Assembly: GCA_963969595.1 (NCBI GenBank)
Contig: OZ018409.1
Span: 1,924,501 to 1,988,500, forward strand
Source: Neckera pumila
Lineage: Eukaryota; Streptophyta; Bryopsida; Hypnales; Neckeraceae
DNA: 64,000 nucleotides
Direction of reading: 5' to 3'
Positions 48,091 through 59,937 of this stretch are shown here, piece by piece. Below the pieces are notes generated by a model. The model had not been told where the DNA came from. It saw nothing but the letters and a program-made list of their open reading frames with translations, and searched no databases. Made by a program: the position numbers and the translations under genes. Numbering within the stretch: the stretch's first letter is position 1; each line of letters opens with the position of its first letter.

Positions 48091-49176
48091 TGACAATGCT
48101 TTGTGATGCTTCTATACGTTCTTGAACAATGAATAGGTGTTAGAATGAATGTGATTGGACATTGCTCTGAATGTTGAAAGCAATCACAATTGTAGAAGCG
48201 TTGTAATGGATGATATCTGTTGTTGAATGTTTCTTGTATTTGTGGATGACTTTAGTCATCTCTCTCCTTGGCACTATGACTTCCTACTTTCTTGGCGCTA
48301 TAAATATTGTCTTCATTGTATTGCCTTTTTTAGCTATGTGCACAATGAAATTTGTAATAAAAGCAGCTTGGTAAACATGTATTATATGAGTGCTTGTCTG
48401 GTTCCTTGGATTCAATAAACCTCAATGGCTTGCCCAGAAAGAACTTCATCAAAATGGGAGTTGAGCTCTCGCCTCCATCAGCTTTTGAACATTTGCCTGC
48501 AAACTACATACCATACAAGAAATTTGAATAAGCTAGAAGCGCAATGAACAGTATTGCAAACGCATGACAATAAACAAATTGATGTGAAAAAGGCAGACCA
48601 GCTCTTAAATGATTACATTTAGAGCGTACTACCTTACTATAAAAGCATAGTGTCAATTTGGACATCTTGAGTCAATTTAGACATATTTTGTCAATTCAGA
48701 TACAATTAGTCAATTGGACGTGTCAATTCAGACATTCTTTTCTTGTAGTGGTTGTTGTTTGTCCAAGCATTCAATAGAAAGTGGCTCTAACTTAGGCAAA
48801 CCAAAACGCAAAAATGGGGATTAGTTTCCCTTAGCATTTTTTTAGATACTATTTGATCAAATTGGGCACCATTTCAAAATTAGATGGAAAGGTGTACAAA
48901 TAAAAGCTAAATTTCATATTTTGATAAAAATATAGATGAATTCGTAAATACATCCTTTCACCAAAATATTAGTGGCTTCCATCTTATCATTTTTCAAAAT
49001 TGAGAAAAAGGCTAAATCAAGGTTGATATTATACAAGGAGAATTGACTAAAAACAACAAATGAAACAAACAAAATTCTAATTTTTAGTGTGAAAGTTTGC
49101 AACAATTGTTTTTTGAGAATTGAAATTCTTGGAGGACATGGAATTGGAAGAAGGCTCTTGAAAAATAGGGAAATTA
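48091..49176. other. Stretch without gene
   Basis: The first part may be the 3' remnant of the Copia element, since AGTACATCATCATGTGGGAG at about 48063 resembles a polypurine/LTR junction region. A small repeated word, GTCAATT(T/C)(A/G)GACAT, occurs at least three times at 48650-48735. No coding sequence. Confidence 0.4.
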
Positions 49177-49454
49177 CATTACAAAAAATTTGGACCCTCT
49201 ACAGGGCCATTAGGATTTCGGCAAATGTGCAATTACAGTGAAACATTATTATTATTATTATTTCTATTTTTTTTAATTTAAAAAAAATAAAATAATAATA
49301 AATATTTTTTTATTGATTGAAATTATGATGGGGCACCTTAGTTGATTGCTCACCTTAGAAATTGCCTGAAAGCCTTTTGGAGCTGATATTTTACCTAAAA
49401 TGCACATTTCATGCATCCATTCAGCCCTGTAGAGGGCTGTAATTTTTTCTAATG
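49177..49454. mobile_element. Family M short DNA element, copy 2 (278 bp)
   Basis: Termini CATTACAAAAAATTTGGACC and, on the complement of the right end, CATTAGAAAAAATTACAGCC. Each is followed by the palindromic word CCCTCTACAGGGC. The interior includes an (ATT)n run at about 49246. No coding capacity. Confidence 0.8.
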
Positions 49455-50796
49455 GATTTTCTTGTTACAAGAAACAATTCATTGCAAATCATTTGATTGA
49501 TGTGTACAATCCCATTTATCAAATTCACATTTTATTAGGGGCAAAAGAACAACAAATTAGAAAATATTTCACAAATATTTTTGTTAAATCATTTTTATAA
49601 AACAAGGTACATGATATAGGCATATTAAAATTGCATAGCTTCCCATTGTGAAACCTGGGGGGGGGGGACTATTGTTGTCTTTAGGATTCCAAATGTGTCT
49701 CTCTTAATTCCCAAAGGTCAAAATGGATACTTGGTGTTTGTTCAACAAATCATTTTTATTATCCATCTTTCAACTTGATCCCAAGTATATTTTATTAAAA
49801 TAATTCCTTGAAAAAAAACTTGATTATAATGGTGGTTAAGAAGATGTACATTATTAACAATCCATCCATTTGACTGATGTACAATACAACAACCAATTGT
49901 TGCTAGTTTTACATCAAAATTTTGAAAAAGGTCGTGAATGGGTTGATCCCTTAGGTGGTTAATTATCTGAGCAGTGCCATTGACAATCCAAATGTGTCCC
50001 TTCACAATATAAAATAGTGCAAGAATCTTTTGCTATGTGTAGAAACTACATGGCAGTGTTTGTTGAATTCATAAAATGGTGACTTTTCAACCCAATATAA
50101 ATTATGGATGAAATTGTCAAATTTGGATGAAAAAGTGTATGAATTTGACTGAAAAGTGTTTTATAGTACAAAAGATGGATGTACGAAGAAATAAAATGCT
50201 TCACCAAATTTTAAGTGATCACCATCCTGGCACTATTTCAAAAACCAAAAAAAATGGACTGGTCCCTACCTTGAAAAAACACATTCCAAGCTTAGACTGA
50301 ATTTGTCTAGGTTTATCCTAGCTAAGATAAAAAATAGTACCCCTGTAAATTGGAATGGGTCCAGATTGACAATGGATGCCTCTACCCATTGCCTCGAATG
50401 CCTAAACTCCGATTCCATTCATCATCATTTCCGATTCCGATTCCGATTCTGCACGGAAGTTTCTGCCTGCATGGTTGGATCAGGGCTCTCAGAGGCTATG
50501 GGCGGAGCCTGAATTTTACAAGTGCTTCGGCAATATCGATGCTCCGACGATCACAGTCAGCTACCAAGCTCCTCGACAATTGCTTTCGAAACGCTTAAAC
50601 CACGATTTGGCGTCACGATTGCAGGGTTTCAACGATCAGACTAAAGTGGTGCCATTTGATGCACGACCTGTTTGATCAGAGCCCGTGTTGTGGATTCTGT
50701 TTTCAATTCGCAGACATTGGGTCTGATGAGTCCTCCGCGATGTTGTTATTAGAGAGGTGAGAAGCGTGCTTTGCGAGGAGCGTGGTGGCAGGGGCG
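49455..50796 (+). promoter_or_regulatory. Upstream region and 5' leader of the INTS7 gene
   Basis: AT-rich until about 50280, with a G10 run at 49657-49668, then distinctly GC-richer. A (TTCCGA)n tract of about 3.5 units lies at 50429-50449. The start codon at 50797 is preceded in frame by GTGGTGGCAGGGGCG without ATG. No unequivocal TATA box was seen, which is common for constitutive genes. Confidence 0.4.
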
Positions 50797-53700
50797 ATGG
50801 GGGAGCAATTGGGGGCCAGCGGGGTGCCCGGCGCTCTGGCTTCTGCCAATGGCTTGCCTGAAATTGCCGCTGCTAAAGCCTTGCAGTGGAACGTGGATCT
50901 GGAACGCGGCTTGCGCCAGCCCCGACCAGGTAATTTGAGGGAATATGAGAAAAACTTTTTTAGGGTTTTAGGGTTTTTAGGGTTGGGAGGTTAGGGGTTT
51001 ACCTTGGTTTGATTGAGAATTGGTTGCTTGCAGGTGCTACCTGTGAAGCTATTTTGAGAACAGGGCCGCGGATGCTATGGTGGAACGAGGAGCCCATCCC
51101 ATCTGTGGAAACGTCGGTTCTCTACAAACTCGGAGACGGCGAGGACAAAACATTCGCCAATGCTATGCTGCAACGTCTTGCGGATTCGTTTCGAACCGGG
51201 AACAATTTCACTCGGCTGTGTATCCTGAAAGCTTTTCTTTTAGTTTCCAAGAATGCAGGGCGTAGAAGCAGGGACAGTACGGGACTGTTTCGGAAAGAGA
51301 GGATTGCCAATCACCAAGAGGTTTTGAAGAGGGTGAAGTCGGTGATGGATAGTGGTGATGTGGTGGCCAGGGCTTTGGCATTGCGGATGTTAGGGTGCCT
51401 TGGAGAGATTGCTGCCGACAGTTTGGACGTGCACCGGCTCGTCATCGAAGCTCTCGAATCACCTCATTCGAAGGAGGTCAGCCAATTCCTTATTATTCTG
51501 TTTTCTTCAACAGGTCATCGGATACAAAGCCTTGGCGGATTTTCTCTGATCCGGGATGATATGTTGATGTGTTATTTGTAATCAATTGAATCAGGCGGAG
51601 GCTGCACTGTTTGCCACGGGCTGTCTCTGTGAGTTGTCACCGCATTATGCACAGATTGCATTGAAGAAAGTGGTGGAAATGGCGAACGCCATGGGGTCCT
51701 CTCCGGGGTTGAAGCTCTCTGCAATTCGTGTCTTTTCGAAACTTGGAGCATCTCCTCATCTCGCTCTTCAGGCCCACGGGGTTTGCGCTTTTACCCTCAC
51801 CCTAAAACTTCCAGCCATATTTTAACCATAAAGGATCAAGGATCCCCTTTTGTATGTATGTATTGTATCTTATGTTTATCAAATCGTGTATTGTGTAAAT
51901 AATTATCACCCTGTACCTACTGTAGTGAAGAAAATGCAGCTTCCAAAATGTTCAAGGGTCATTTAGGGGGGTTATGAAATTAATGTGGACGGCAGTGCGT
52001 TATTGACTAAGCTGGGAGGTTGGATAGAAACCTCCTCAGGCTTGTATCATTATTGTGCTATAGATCTCGTCACTCTGGTATGGGGAGGTTGGATTCAAAT
52101 GGATGAGTTTTCCTTTTTTTCTCTCAAAGTTTGAGTTTGATCTTTAGAGTTGATGGAAACGTGCAGGCAGGGGAATCTCTGTTGCAGCGGTTGCCCACTA
52201 CGGACATTGTGTCGGCTATGCTTACGTCTCTTACTGCGCTTGCACTCAAATCGACCGCCACAAGTGAAAGACAAGTACTCCATCTGTAATCTTTTGATGG
52301 ATCAAGGTCTAGATTTGTAAATATGACCACCTGTGTTCTGGACTTGCTACTCCTCATGTCTCCACCTTAGCGTTAAAACTATCTTCTATAAAGCAATCTG
52401 CTACTCTTCACAGATGATCTATATTCAAAGTATCCAGTTTTGCAAGGGTTCCGTACAATTCTGACAAATCTTGCTAAACCCTCTTTGTTTATCTGTCCAC
52501 TAGTTGCACCTTGCATTCGTTGTCTGTTGCGAGGCTTTGGAGCTCGCCGCATCTGATTCTTTCACGGTGAACTTTGCAGTGCCACCTCCTGTTGATATTA
52601 AAGTGGGCAGGAAAATTGCAGGTGGAGTTGCTATTTGCCTACCTGAGCTCGGATCCTCGTGCTAAGGTCCGTGCAGTTGCGCTGCAATGCTTGTCGAAGC
52701 TCGCTTCCCGAGCTGCCAGATTCAGAGTCTCGAGCATGTGGGACTTTTCGGTTCTTCTTTCCGTTGCCGAAGATAACAGTGCAGCTCCAGCGCTTCGAGT
52801 CTTGGCGTTTGAAGTTCTCCACAAGGTTCGCGTTTCACTGAACATGGATTGCAGGATTTTATGTGATGGAATTGGGTGGAAAAAAATGCACAACTTTTCA
52901 CAGTTGAGTTAATTGCCTCTTTCTAATCTAGATCACGTGTTGTACTGTTTTGCAGCTTTCAGCTCATTTCGTTACAGTGGTGGTCGGACCTGAGCTTTCT
53001 CGCCTTTTGTTGACAGTCGAGTCAAATTTTCTGTCATACGCGTGGCCGTTGAGACAAGCAGCCCTGGAATGCTTGAGATCGTTTGCTTGCAATCTGAAGG
53101 TGACAGCAGCAAGGGACATTCCAGATGCTCAGGAATCTACACAAGGTAAGGGGGTCGCCGAGGACGTCTCAGAAGTTGAAAGAGTTGGACGCATGCACAA
53201 TGGAAATGTGGGAAATATACAAGGTTCTCAAAGCGACCGAAACTTTGCAGCAAGAGTGGGATTGTTGTTGTGTGACCAACTGGCATTAGAGGGTGCTCTC
53301 ACGTTGGGTGACAAAAAGAGTACTACCGGAAACGAGCTTCAGGACGAGTTTAATCCTGAACGGCTTCAGGTTATCACAGGACTTGTCTCACGGCTCATGC
53401 AGAACTGCCCTGAGGTTGCACCTGTGATTTTGGACTCGATTTCTTTACAGATTATAGCGGTCACAAGAAGGTATTTAAAGGGTATGAGATCATTGATTGG
53501 TAAAGCAAATACAGCAGCGCCAATGGATATAGATAGCAAGGAAAGCATAGAACTTAAGGTGGTTTCTGAAAATCATGGGGATGTTACTACTCGCCTAGAG
53601 ACCGAATTAGAGTATGTGTTAACCCTTTGTCATTGCCTGTATTCCGGGATCAGTCTAATGGATTCGCCTTCAGCCTGCTCAACTCTTCCGAAACTTCTGG

Positions 53701-55868
53701 ACCTGACAACACAGGTTTCAGGAGACGATTCCGCATGTCACATTTTAAGGGCCACTCTTCCTCCATTGTTGAGAATTTGGAGTTTGAGTGGAAGGAGCAG
53801 CTCCAGTGACAGAAGAAGCATTGAAAGCCATATCACAAAGTGCGTCGATCAGATGAGGAAATTTGGAGAAGTTTGGACAGCTTACAAAGTAGCTTCGGAG
53901 GCAGCGACCCATGGATTTTGGTCACCTACGTGTGCATTATTTGAGGTACTCGTAAAGAAGGTTCGCTCTGAAGGTTGTTACTTGTGGCTTTTGGGAGTCT
54001 CTCACTTCGCAAACGCTGAAGCTTTACTCAGCTTCTCCAACAACACTAGGGAACACGTGAGGTCTTCTGGTAGTGAAGTGCCGGCGGGTGATACGGAGAG
54101 GTCTTGTTCGTCGAATTCAGATATGGCTATGGATGTTGACACGGGTGACAAGGTTAATAAGGTGCTGGAACGAAGTGACCAAGGTGACAATTGTGCACAT
54201 GCATTTGGTAAAGCTGTAGCAAAAGCGATGCCTCTTCTTCGTCAAGTAGGAAGTGTGCTTGCTGCTGGAGTGTGCTCTGGGAGGACGTTTGAATTTCAGC
54301 GATGGTTTGTATCGATTCGTCTTCGCATGGTACAATCTGTTGCTGACCTTCTTCAAATTTCAAAGCTTGTATTGTCAAGCTATAACCTGCCAAGTACTAC
54401 TTCACCTGCTGTGGGTATGAACATGGACTGCCCTGTTCCAGCTTTCGAATCTCCTAGTGACGGACCAAATGTTGGTGGTGATGGTATATATGACCGGCAG
54501 ATTGAATCTACTTTTAGAAGCGCGAAAGAGAGAGCCTCTGGAATATGGTCGCAACTCATATATCTCAGCCACGAACTCGATTTGCTTGGGTTATCTTTTC
54601 TAAGCCTTGATCAGGAGAGTCATGAATGTCTTCTTGAAGCAGCTGTCAGCTGCTCTTTACTTGCCTTCTGTACGGAAGTTGTATTCTCGGTGGTCTTTCC
54701 TTCTGCCGACAACCTCCAAGACCTTCCAACTGCTAAGAATCTCTACCGTCGCTTAAAGCACGTGAAGGGTTTTCAAGGTATCGATCTCTTGCAGTCCTGG
54801 GCTGGGAGCAAGAATAAGGCGGAAGGGCACCTCGTGGAAGAGAGTTGTCCAAATGGCGCTCTTGTCAGCGTCTGTGATTGGGCTGTCAAGAATATTAGCA
54901 AGTTAGAGAGAGGCAATTCGGTTTCGAAACAGCAAAGCAGCTTCCAGGATGTTCGGGTTGAGGCTTTCCATTTCTTACAAATTTTTATTGGAGAATGTTT
55001 ACAACTACCTTTTCCTATTCCAAGATACTTCTTTTGTACAAGGTACTGCCTTCCCGTTTCTCTTCTGCTTGCTCTTTTCTGATGTTAGTGTTAAATGTTC
55101 CTGCCCTTCCAGATCATACGTAATTACTAGTCTGTGAGTTTGTGTTGCAACTACTTCAATTTTGGTTGTTTGAGGTGGTGTTGTCCTTCTATTAGGAAAC
55201 ATGTCCTCTCCTTAGTTGTGCACATTGGAATTCTGTGGTGAGCAAGCAGGCCTCGTGCAGCTGTGGAATTGTTCGTAGCTCAAATTGGAGGGGAAGAGAA
55301 CAGTGAACTCTCCGTGAAACAAGGCTCTTCTCTTGTTTTAAGTATCTGTGCACAACTGAATAGCCAGCCGGTGGGAAGCTCTTCAAGTATTTCTTCTCTC
55401 TTCTGTGTCCTTACATTCCAAGGTGTTGAGAGCACCTCCCTCGTAGAGGAGGACCTTTACGCAGATTGGAAACTGGGGTGGCATGACGGCCAAACAGCAA
55501 ATCAATCTCTTACTAACTTCTCTCTGATTTCAATGCTTGTACAACGAGCGAAGTGCGAAGATGTTGAGGATGCTGTTGAACTCGAGCAAGACTTGGTGTC
55601 TTTGCCAACCGCAAAAGAGGATACGCATTCATCCAAGAGTGTCAAAAGAAGGACTGGTGCATCCGGAAGGAGTTTTTCTGTATTTACCGTGGATAGGAAA
55701 GGCAAAGGGTTCTCCTCATGCAATCTGGATGTTTCGGCATTTCCATCTGGCCAGTACCAGTTATCTTTCGATTGTGTGGGCATGGACACCAAGAGCAGAC
55801 CATGGGTTCTTCTTCCTTCACGAATTCGTGAGACCTTGAAAATCACTGCAAGTGGTGGCACTGTTTGA
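50797..55868 (+). CDS. INTS7: Integrator complex subunit 7 (INTS7) homologue, eight exons
   Basis: INTS7 is a helical ARM/HEAT-repeat subunit of the nuclear Integrator complex, which cleaves nascent snRNA and other RNA polymerase II transcripts. The Arabidopsis counterpart is known as EMB1895. Proposed exons: 50797-50929, 51034-51476, 51595-51780, 52167-52274, 52504-52566, 52622-52825, 52956-55042, 55250-55868. They sum to 3843 nt, divisible by three, giving 1280 residues, somewhat longer than the flowering-plant protein. The N-terminal third has the conserved features: LQWNVDLERGLRQ, FANAMLQRLADSFRTGNNF, TRLCILKAFLLVSK, and the signature DVVARALALRMLGCLGEIA followed by SKEAEAALFATGCLCELS. 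Near the C-terminus FPIPRYFFCTR matches the YPPYFF-type motif before the last domain. All introns have GT-AG ends and junctions keep frame. Exon 3 has a weak donor (GGG|GTTTGC). It stands alone, with no overlapping gene. Confidence 0.9.
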
Positions 55869-55938
55869 GAAGCTAGCTGGCTTATTGGTAGCCCGAGTGG
55901 CCCTTCGTGACTTTTTGTACTCAATTGGGAAGCATAAG

Positions 55939-56200
55939 GTATGTGCTACTTTCTATGCTGTTGGTATTTGGAATCTGAGTCCTGGTGCTAGTTCTGAACA
56001 CAAGCCTTTGCTCCAGTCTTTGGAACGTTTAAAAAATATTCTGTTAGCGCTTCCTTTCGGCGTGCTCTCACTTTTCAGTTCTGTTGGAAGACTGCGTTCT
56101 TGTGCTGTCGGTGGGTTTTCAAAAAATATTCGAGCCTAATTTGAGCATTTTGTTAACCATGTGACTGACCTACCCAGAGCTGATGAAAATTTTATTTCAG
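55939..56200 (+). other. Probable 3'-UTR intron of INTS7
   Basis: A strong donor AAG|GTATGT at 55939 and an acceptor TTTTATTTCAG ending at 56200 lie after the stop codon at 55868. The junction would be 70 nt downstream of the stop. Confidence 0.5.
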
Positions 56201-56545
56201 ATGTTTCAGACGCAGTGTGAAGGCATTGAACGTGGCGAATCGATCAGTAATCAGGAATGAAGAACTCGTAAGTCATGTGGTTTTGCCATATTTAGTTTCT
56301 GGACTACGGTAACTGCAGCCACTTGCAATCCGTCTCTAAAACCTCCCGATTCTTCGCTAAAGTGTACAGCCCTATTCATAGAGCATTGGGTCAATTTTGG
56401 GTACGCCTGTTTTCAGGACTTTGAAAATTCATCAGTTTCCTTATAAGGTGTCCAAAAAGTGCATGGTAAGGTAGGAGGTGACAATTTAGTGATCGTTTGG
56501 GAGCTGACAATTCTGGAGAATGTTAGACCCGTCTTGAATTAATTC

Positions 56546-56551
56546 AATAAA
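56546..56551 (+). terminator. Polyadenylation signal AATAAA for INTS7
   Basis: A canonical AATAAA in TTCAATAAATTTTTCG lies about 680 bp after the stop codon, or about 420 nt if the 3'-UTR intron is removed. It is followed by AT-rich intergenic DNA. Confidence 0.5.
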
Positions 56552-56972
56552 TTTTTCGTGAAAGAAGAATGGAAGTTGCATCTTGTGCAAGTTGTTTATA
56601 TTTTGGACTCTTGAGGAATTAGTTATGAATTTTGAAGTTGGAATCTAATAAGGCTCTACAAGAGTCCCCACCTTGACATGTTGCTATTGGTAATTTGAAG
56701 AATGCAATATATACTTGTGTTAGAGATGCATTTAAGGTGAAGGCACCCATTACCAACCACTACTACATTGGCAATCAATATAGTGTTTGAAATTCAGGAG
56801 AGGTTGAGAGCAATTTTCAACCATCAATTGTTGTTTTTCGACCATCAATTTCTCCATTCTTATCATGACACATGTCCTTGGTTTGGAGTGCCAAAGTGAA
56901 CAAGTAGTAGTCTCTTAAATGAGTAGTTTTGGAATAGTCCAAACATTGGACATGGGTCTAGTAATTTCAATT

Positions 56973-57100
56973 CAAGTAATAAAATTACCAAATTTTTTGC
57001 AATGCCCATCATTTCTATCTTTACACATAGGAAAATAGTTCAAGTAATAAAATCACTAAATTTTTTGCAATGCTGGTGTTTTCTATCTTTGCACAAATAA
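56973..57100. repeat. Two-copy direct repeat of about 69 bp
   Basis: TTCAAGTAATAAAATTACC...TTTGCAATGC...TTTCTATCTTTACACA at 56973 recurs at 57042 with a few substitutions. A simple tandem duplication in intergenic DNA. Confidence 0.8.
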
Positions 57101-57102
57101 AA

Positions 57103-58796
57103 CTATTTGCTTCCCCTTAAACAACTCCAAATCATGTCCATTGCTTAAGTGGTCAATTATGGGTGCCTCCATCTTTAAGAGAATCTCTTGTGGCAAACAA
57201 TGAGATTAAAAAGAAAATTTTTAATAGTTTAAAAATAGGAAGTATGTATTTACCACGTACAAAAGTTCTCTTGCATGTTCATGGTGTCATAGAACTTGTA
57301 GGGTTTGCTTAATGTCTCTTATTCAATAAGTCCAAATTTTGATTTGATTGAAGATTTGCATTTTTTGAGGTATAATTGGTCTAGTAGAATAGTGTTGATT
57401 GCATTGCATATTCAAATAATATTGAATTTTTAAATGGTGAGAAACAATACAAAGGAAATATGGTGTTTCTAACCCCTTATAATGTGTTTTTAGTTGGATA
57501 TTTCAATGATTGATTTGATTGAAGGTTTTGATCTATTGAGTTAGTATCCAAGTATTCTACTTTTAGAAGTATTCTATAAAATTTTCAAATCCAAGCACTT
57601 TTTAATTTCCAAAATAGAAAGAAATAAAGAAAAGAAGGTGGTGACATTTAAGGTAGCTCTAGTATTTTGGGCTACATTTTATACAAGGATTGACCAATAG
57701 CCTAATATTGATTGGAGACTTAGAGCTAATGCATTTTGGAATGGATTGCAAGTTTTGAGAACATTTTATTTCAGAGATTGCATTTCAATCTACTTCAATT
57801 CATTATTTTGGACTTTTTACAATTGAGATATAGAACTTTGAAGGTGGAATAAGCATGAAGCTCAAAAAATGCATTATCCCTTAATTATTCACTTTGAATA
57901 CATTATAAGCTCCTATACACATTGAAATTATAAAAGATGCTTTCAATGTAAGGATAGGTTTAGCACATTTATCTTGTTCTAATTCTCATCAATTGGAGAA
58001 TTTGATAGATAGTATACAAGATCAGCTTGGAAAGAAATTACATGTTTGAATTATGACTTCATAGAGGAAGTGTCATATTTTCCTACACTTGACAAGGAAA
58101 AACTAAGGGTTAAACTGGTAGTTGTAATAATCTTGATTATCTAGCCTATAATGTTATTTAGTAAGGCAAGATGATCACAACATCATAATCCCATAGGCCA
58201 AAACATTTTGTCATTGTTAGATGCTCAGAATTCAACAAATGTATCAGAAATGAAGAGGAAATTGAAATTGATAGATCTGAGGAAAAATTAAGAGAAGACA
58301 AGATCAACAAGTTGGCCCATATTATAATGCGTGTCGCATCAGTAAAAGAATTAGTTTTTCGATCTAAAACACTGTGATCGTCCTTTAAAAAGCATGTAAG
58401 TTCCTTTGGTTCAGCAATCCTAAAAAGATTGGCTTAAAATCAAACAACGAGGTGTGATATGACTGACGAAAAGACAAAAACGATATGAGGACGTTAGATT
58501 CCTCTATGGAACATTCACAATATCAGTAAGACGGAATCGATTGATCAATTGGCATCTACAAGAGTGATTTCGGTGGCTACAACGATTCTGCTCGACAGAT
58601 ACAGATTCACAACAACCGACACTTCGAGCACAATTCTGAAAACGATAAAACGAAAAGGAACTGTACAACGTAATAGTGTGCCGAAAGCGATATTTATATT
58701 TAAGACACAAAAAGACGTACAAGCCGATTTCCTGAGGTAAGGAGCGATAAAATCTACATTGTGCTCAAACCCGGAAACTGGTCCCTCGGGGTCCAC
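57103..58796. other. Intergenic stretch between INTS7 and PsbTn; no gene
   Basis: AT-rich to about 58300 without coding features. The last 300 bp before 58797 are the 3' flank of the PsbTn gene on the minus strand. A frame at 58549-58740 (+) is a shadow in that flank. Confidence 0.5.
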
Positions 58797-59702
58797 TTAA
58801 CCGTGGCAGATGGAGGCGGTGGGGTTGGACACACAGACGTTGGCGAATTTCTTCCTGGCTTCCTTGGATCCCTTCTTCACCTGATCCTGGAGTCCGAACC
58901 CAGCCTTCTGGGGCGTGCCCTCCGTCACGGCGAATGCGGGAGCGGCAATGGCCAACACGGAGACAGCGGCAGCGGCCATCATCGCACGCCTGTTCACAAT
59001 CTCGGCATCGGACTTGGCTGCGCACCTCACTGGTCCCATCTGCTATCAATATCAACACAAAATCATCAGTCTCCATAACTCGAAAAGCAAACAATATCCA
59101 TAGTCATTAATTCTCACAATTGGCTATCAGAAATACGCAAGTTTTGCAATATGTATATCAGCATGGATTCATAAAACTAGTCCCCTCATCAAAATAATAA
59201 CAAACGACCATTTATTATCAAATAATTAACATAAATACAGAATACCCGTCTCCACAAAGAATCCACCGATGGCCACTCATTATTACACAAAACGGCATGA
59301 AATCCATGAATGCAGTGCCGGCGAGCAAACACAGAATTTCTTTATATGCCGTCCGCTCTTACTACCAATGGCTAATAATAAGATAAGCACATTTGGTAGC
59401 AAACACTAAACACTTAAATATGCACCTTGTCATCCAAACAGGAGTAATATGGATCCTGCAACTTCAGTGTGCTTCTTAAAAACCATTCCAAGCTTCATAA
59501 CACACGCTCACCTCAATTTCTTAACCAAAGATCAAGATGAGATCAACCAAAACCCCAATCAACCGCGAAAATTCTGTGAAAGGAATAAGATGTGCAGTAC
59601 CTGGACGGAGACGCCGGCAGCGCGGACAGGGGTGGCAATGCGCTCCCCAGCCAAGGAGGCGCAAGCGCCGACGACAGACGAGGCAGCAACGAGTCCGGCC
59701 AT
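58797..59702 (-). CDS. psbTn: Photosystem II 5 kDa protein PsbTn, two exons
   Basis: Exon 1 is 59702-59601 (ATG to CAG, 34 codons) and exon 2 is 59039-58797 (80 codons plus stop), joined in phase 0 by an intron of 561 bp (GTACTG donor, GATAGCAG acceptor). The 114-residue precursor has a bipartite leader. Exon 1 plus the start of exon 2 form the Ala/Ser/Val-rich chloroplast transit region (MAGLVAASSVVGACASLAG). Then NRRAMMAAAAVSVLAIAAPAFA is a twin-arginine-type lumen signal with an AxA cleavage site. The predicted mature part is about 43 residues, with the family's hallmark C-terminus KKFANVCVSNPTASICHG and its two Cys. PsbTn sits on the lumenal side of photosystem II near PsbE and CP47. Lys-rich GSKEARKKF precedes the Cys pair, as in flowering-plant homologues. 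The mature part looks longer than their roughly 28 residues because of extra residues after the cleavage site. Confidence 0.93.
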
Positions 59703-59872
59703 GGCTTCCAACAAGTCTGAATATTCGACAAATTAAGCAACAAAACCTGGAAACAACAACTACGGATTGAAATGAAATGAAAACCAGCGAGATTACAAAT
59801 ACAGCAACAAGAGTTTCGGCAGATTGAAATACGCGTGCCGTGCTTGGGATTTGAGCGCGAGAAGGGTGTTGT

Positions 59873-59884
59873 CGATAAGATAAG
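59873..59884. promoter_or_regulatory. I-box-like GATAAG pair upstream of PsbTn
   Basis: GATAAGATAAGG lies about 170 bp upstream of the PsbTn start codon, within the likely promoter/leader. GATAAG I-boxes are known in promoters of light-regulated photosynthesis genes. Function here is inference from position. Confidence 0.4.
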
Positions 59885-59937
59885 GTGGGCTTGCGACGCT
59901 CGCCCTCCATTGGCCGCCCCTGTTTCTCATCCATCAT

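Noticed and set aside
55502..55924. Minus-strand frame of 140 codons within the last INTS7 exon
   Set aside because: Antisense shadow of a supported coding exon with no domain of its own.
55852..56139. Plus-strand frame of 95 codons after the INTS7 stop
   Set aside because: Starts inside the last codons of INTS7 in another frame and crosses the probable 3'-UTR intron; no homology recognised.
59521..59937. Long minus-strand frame overlapping PsbTn exon 1
   Set aside because: It is in a different frame from the transit peptide that splices cleanly to the recognised second exon; a shadow of exon 1 and leader.
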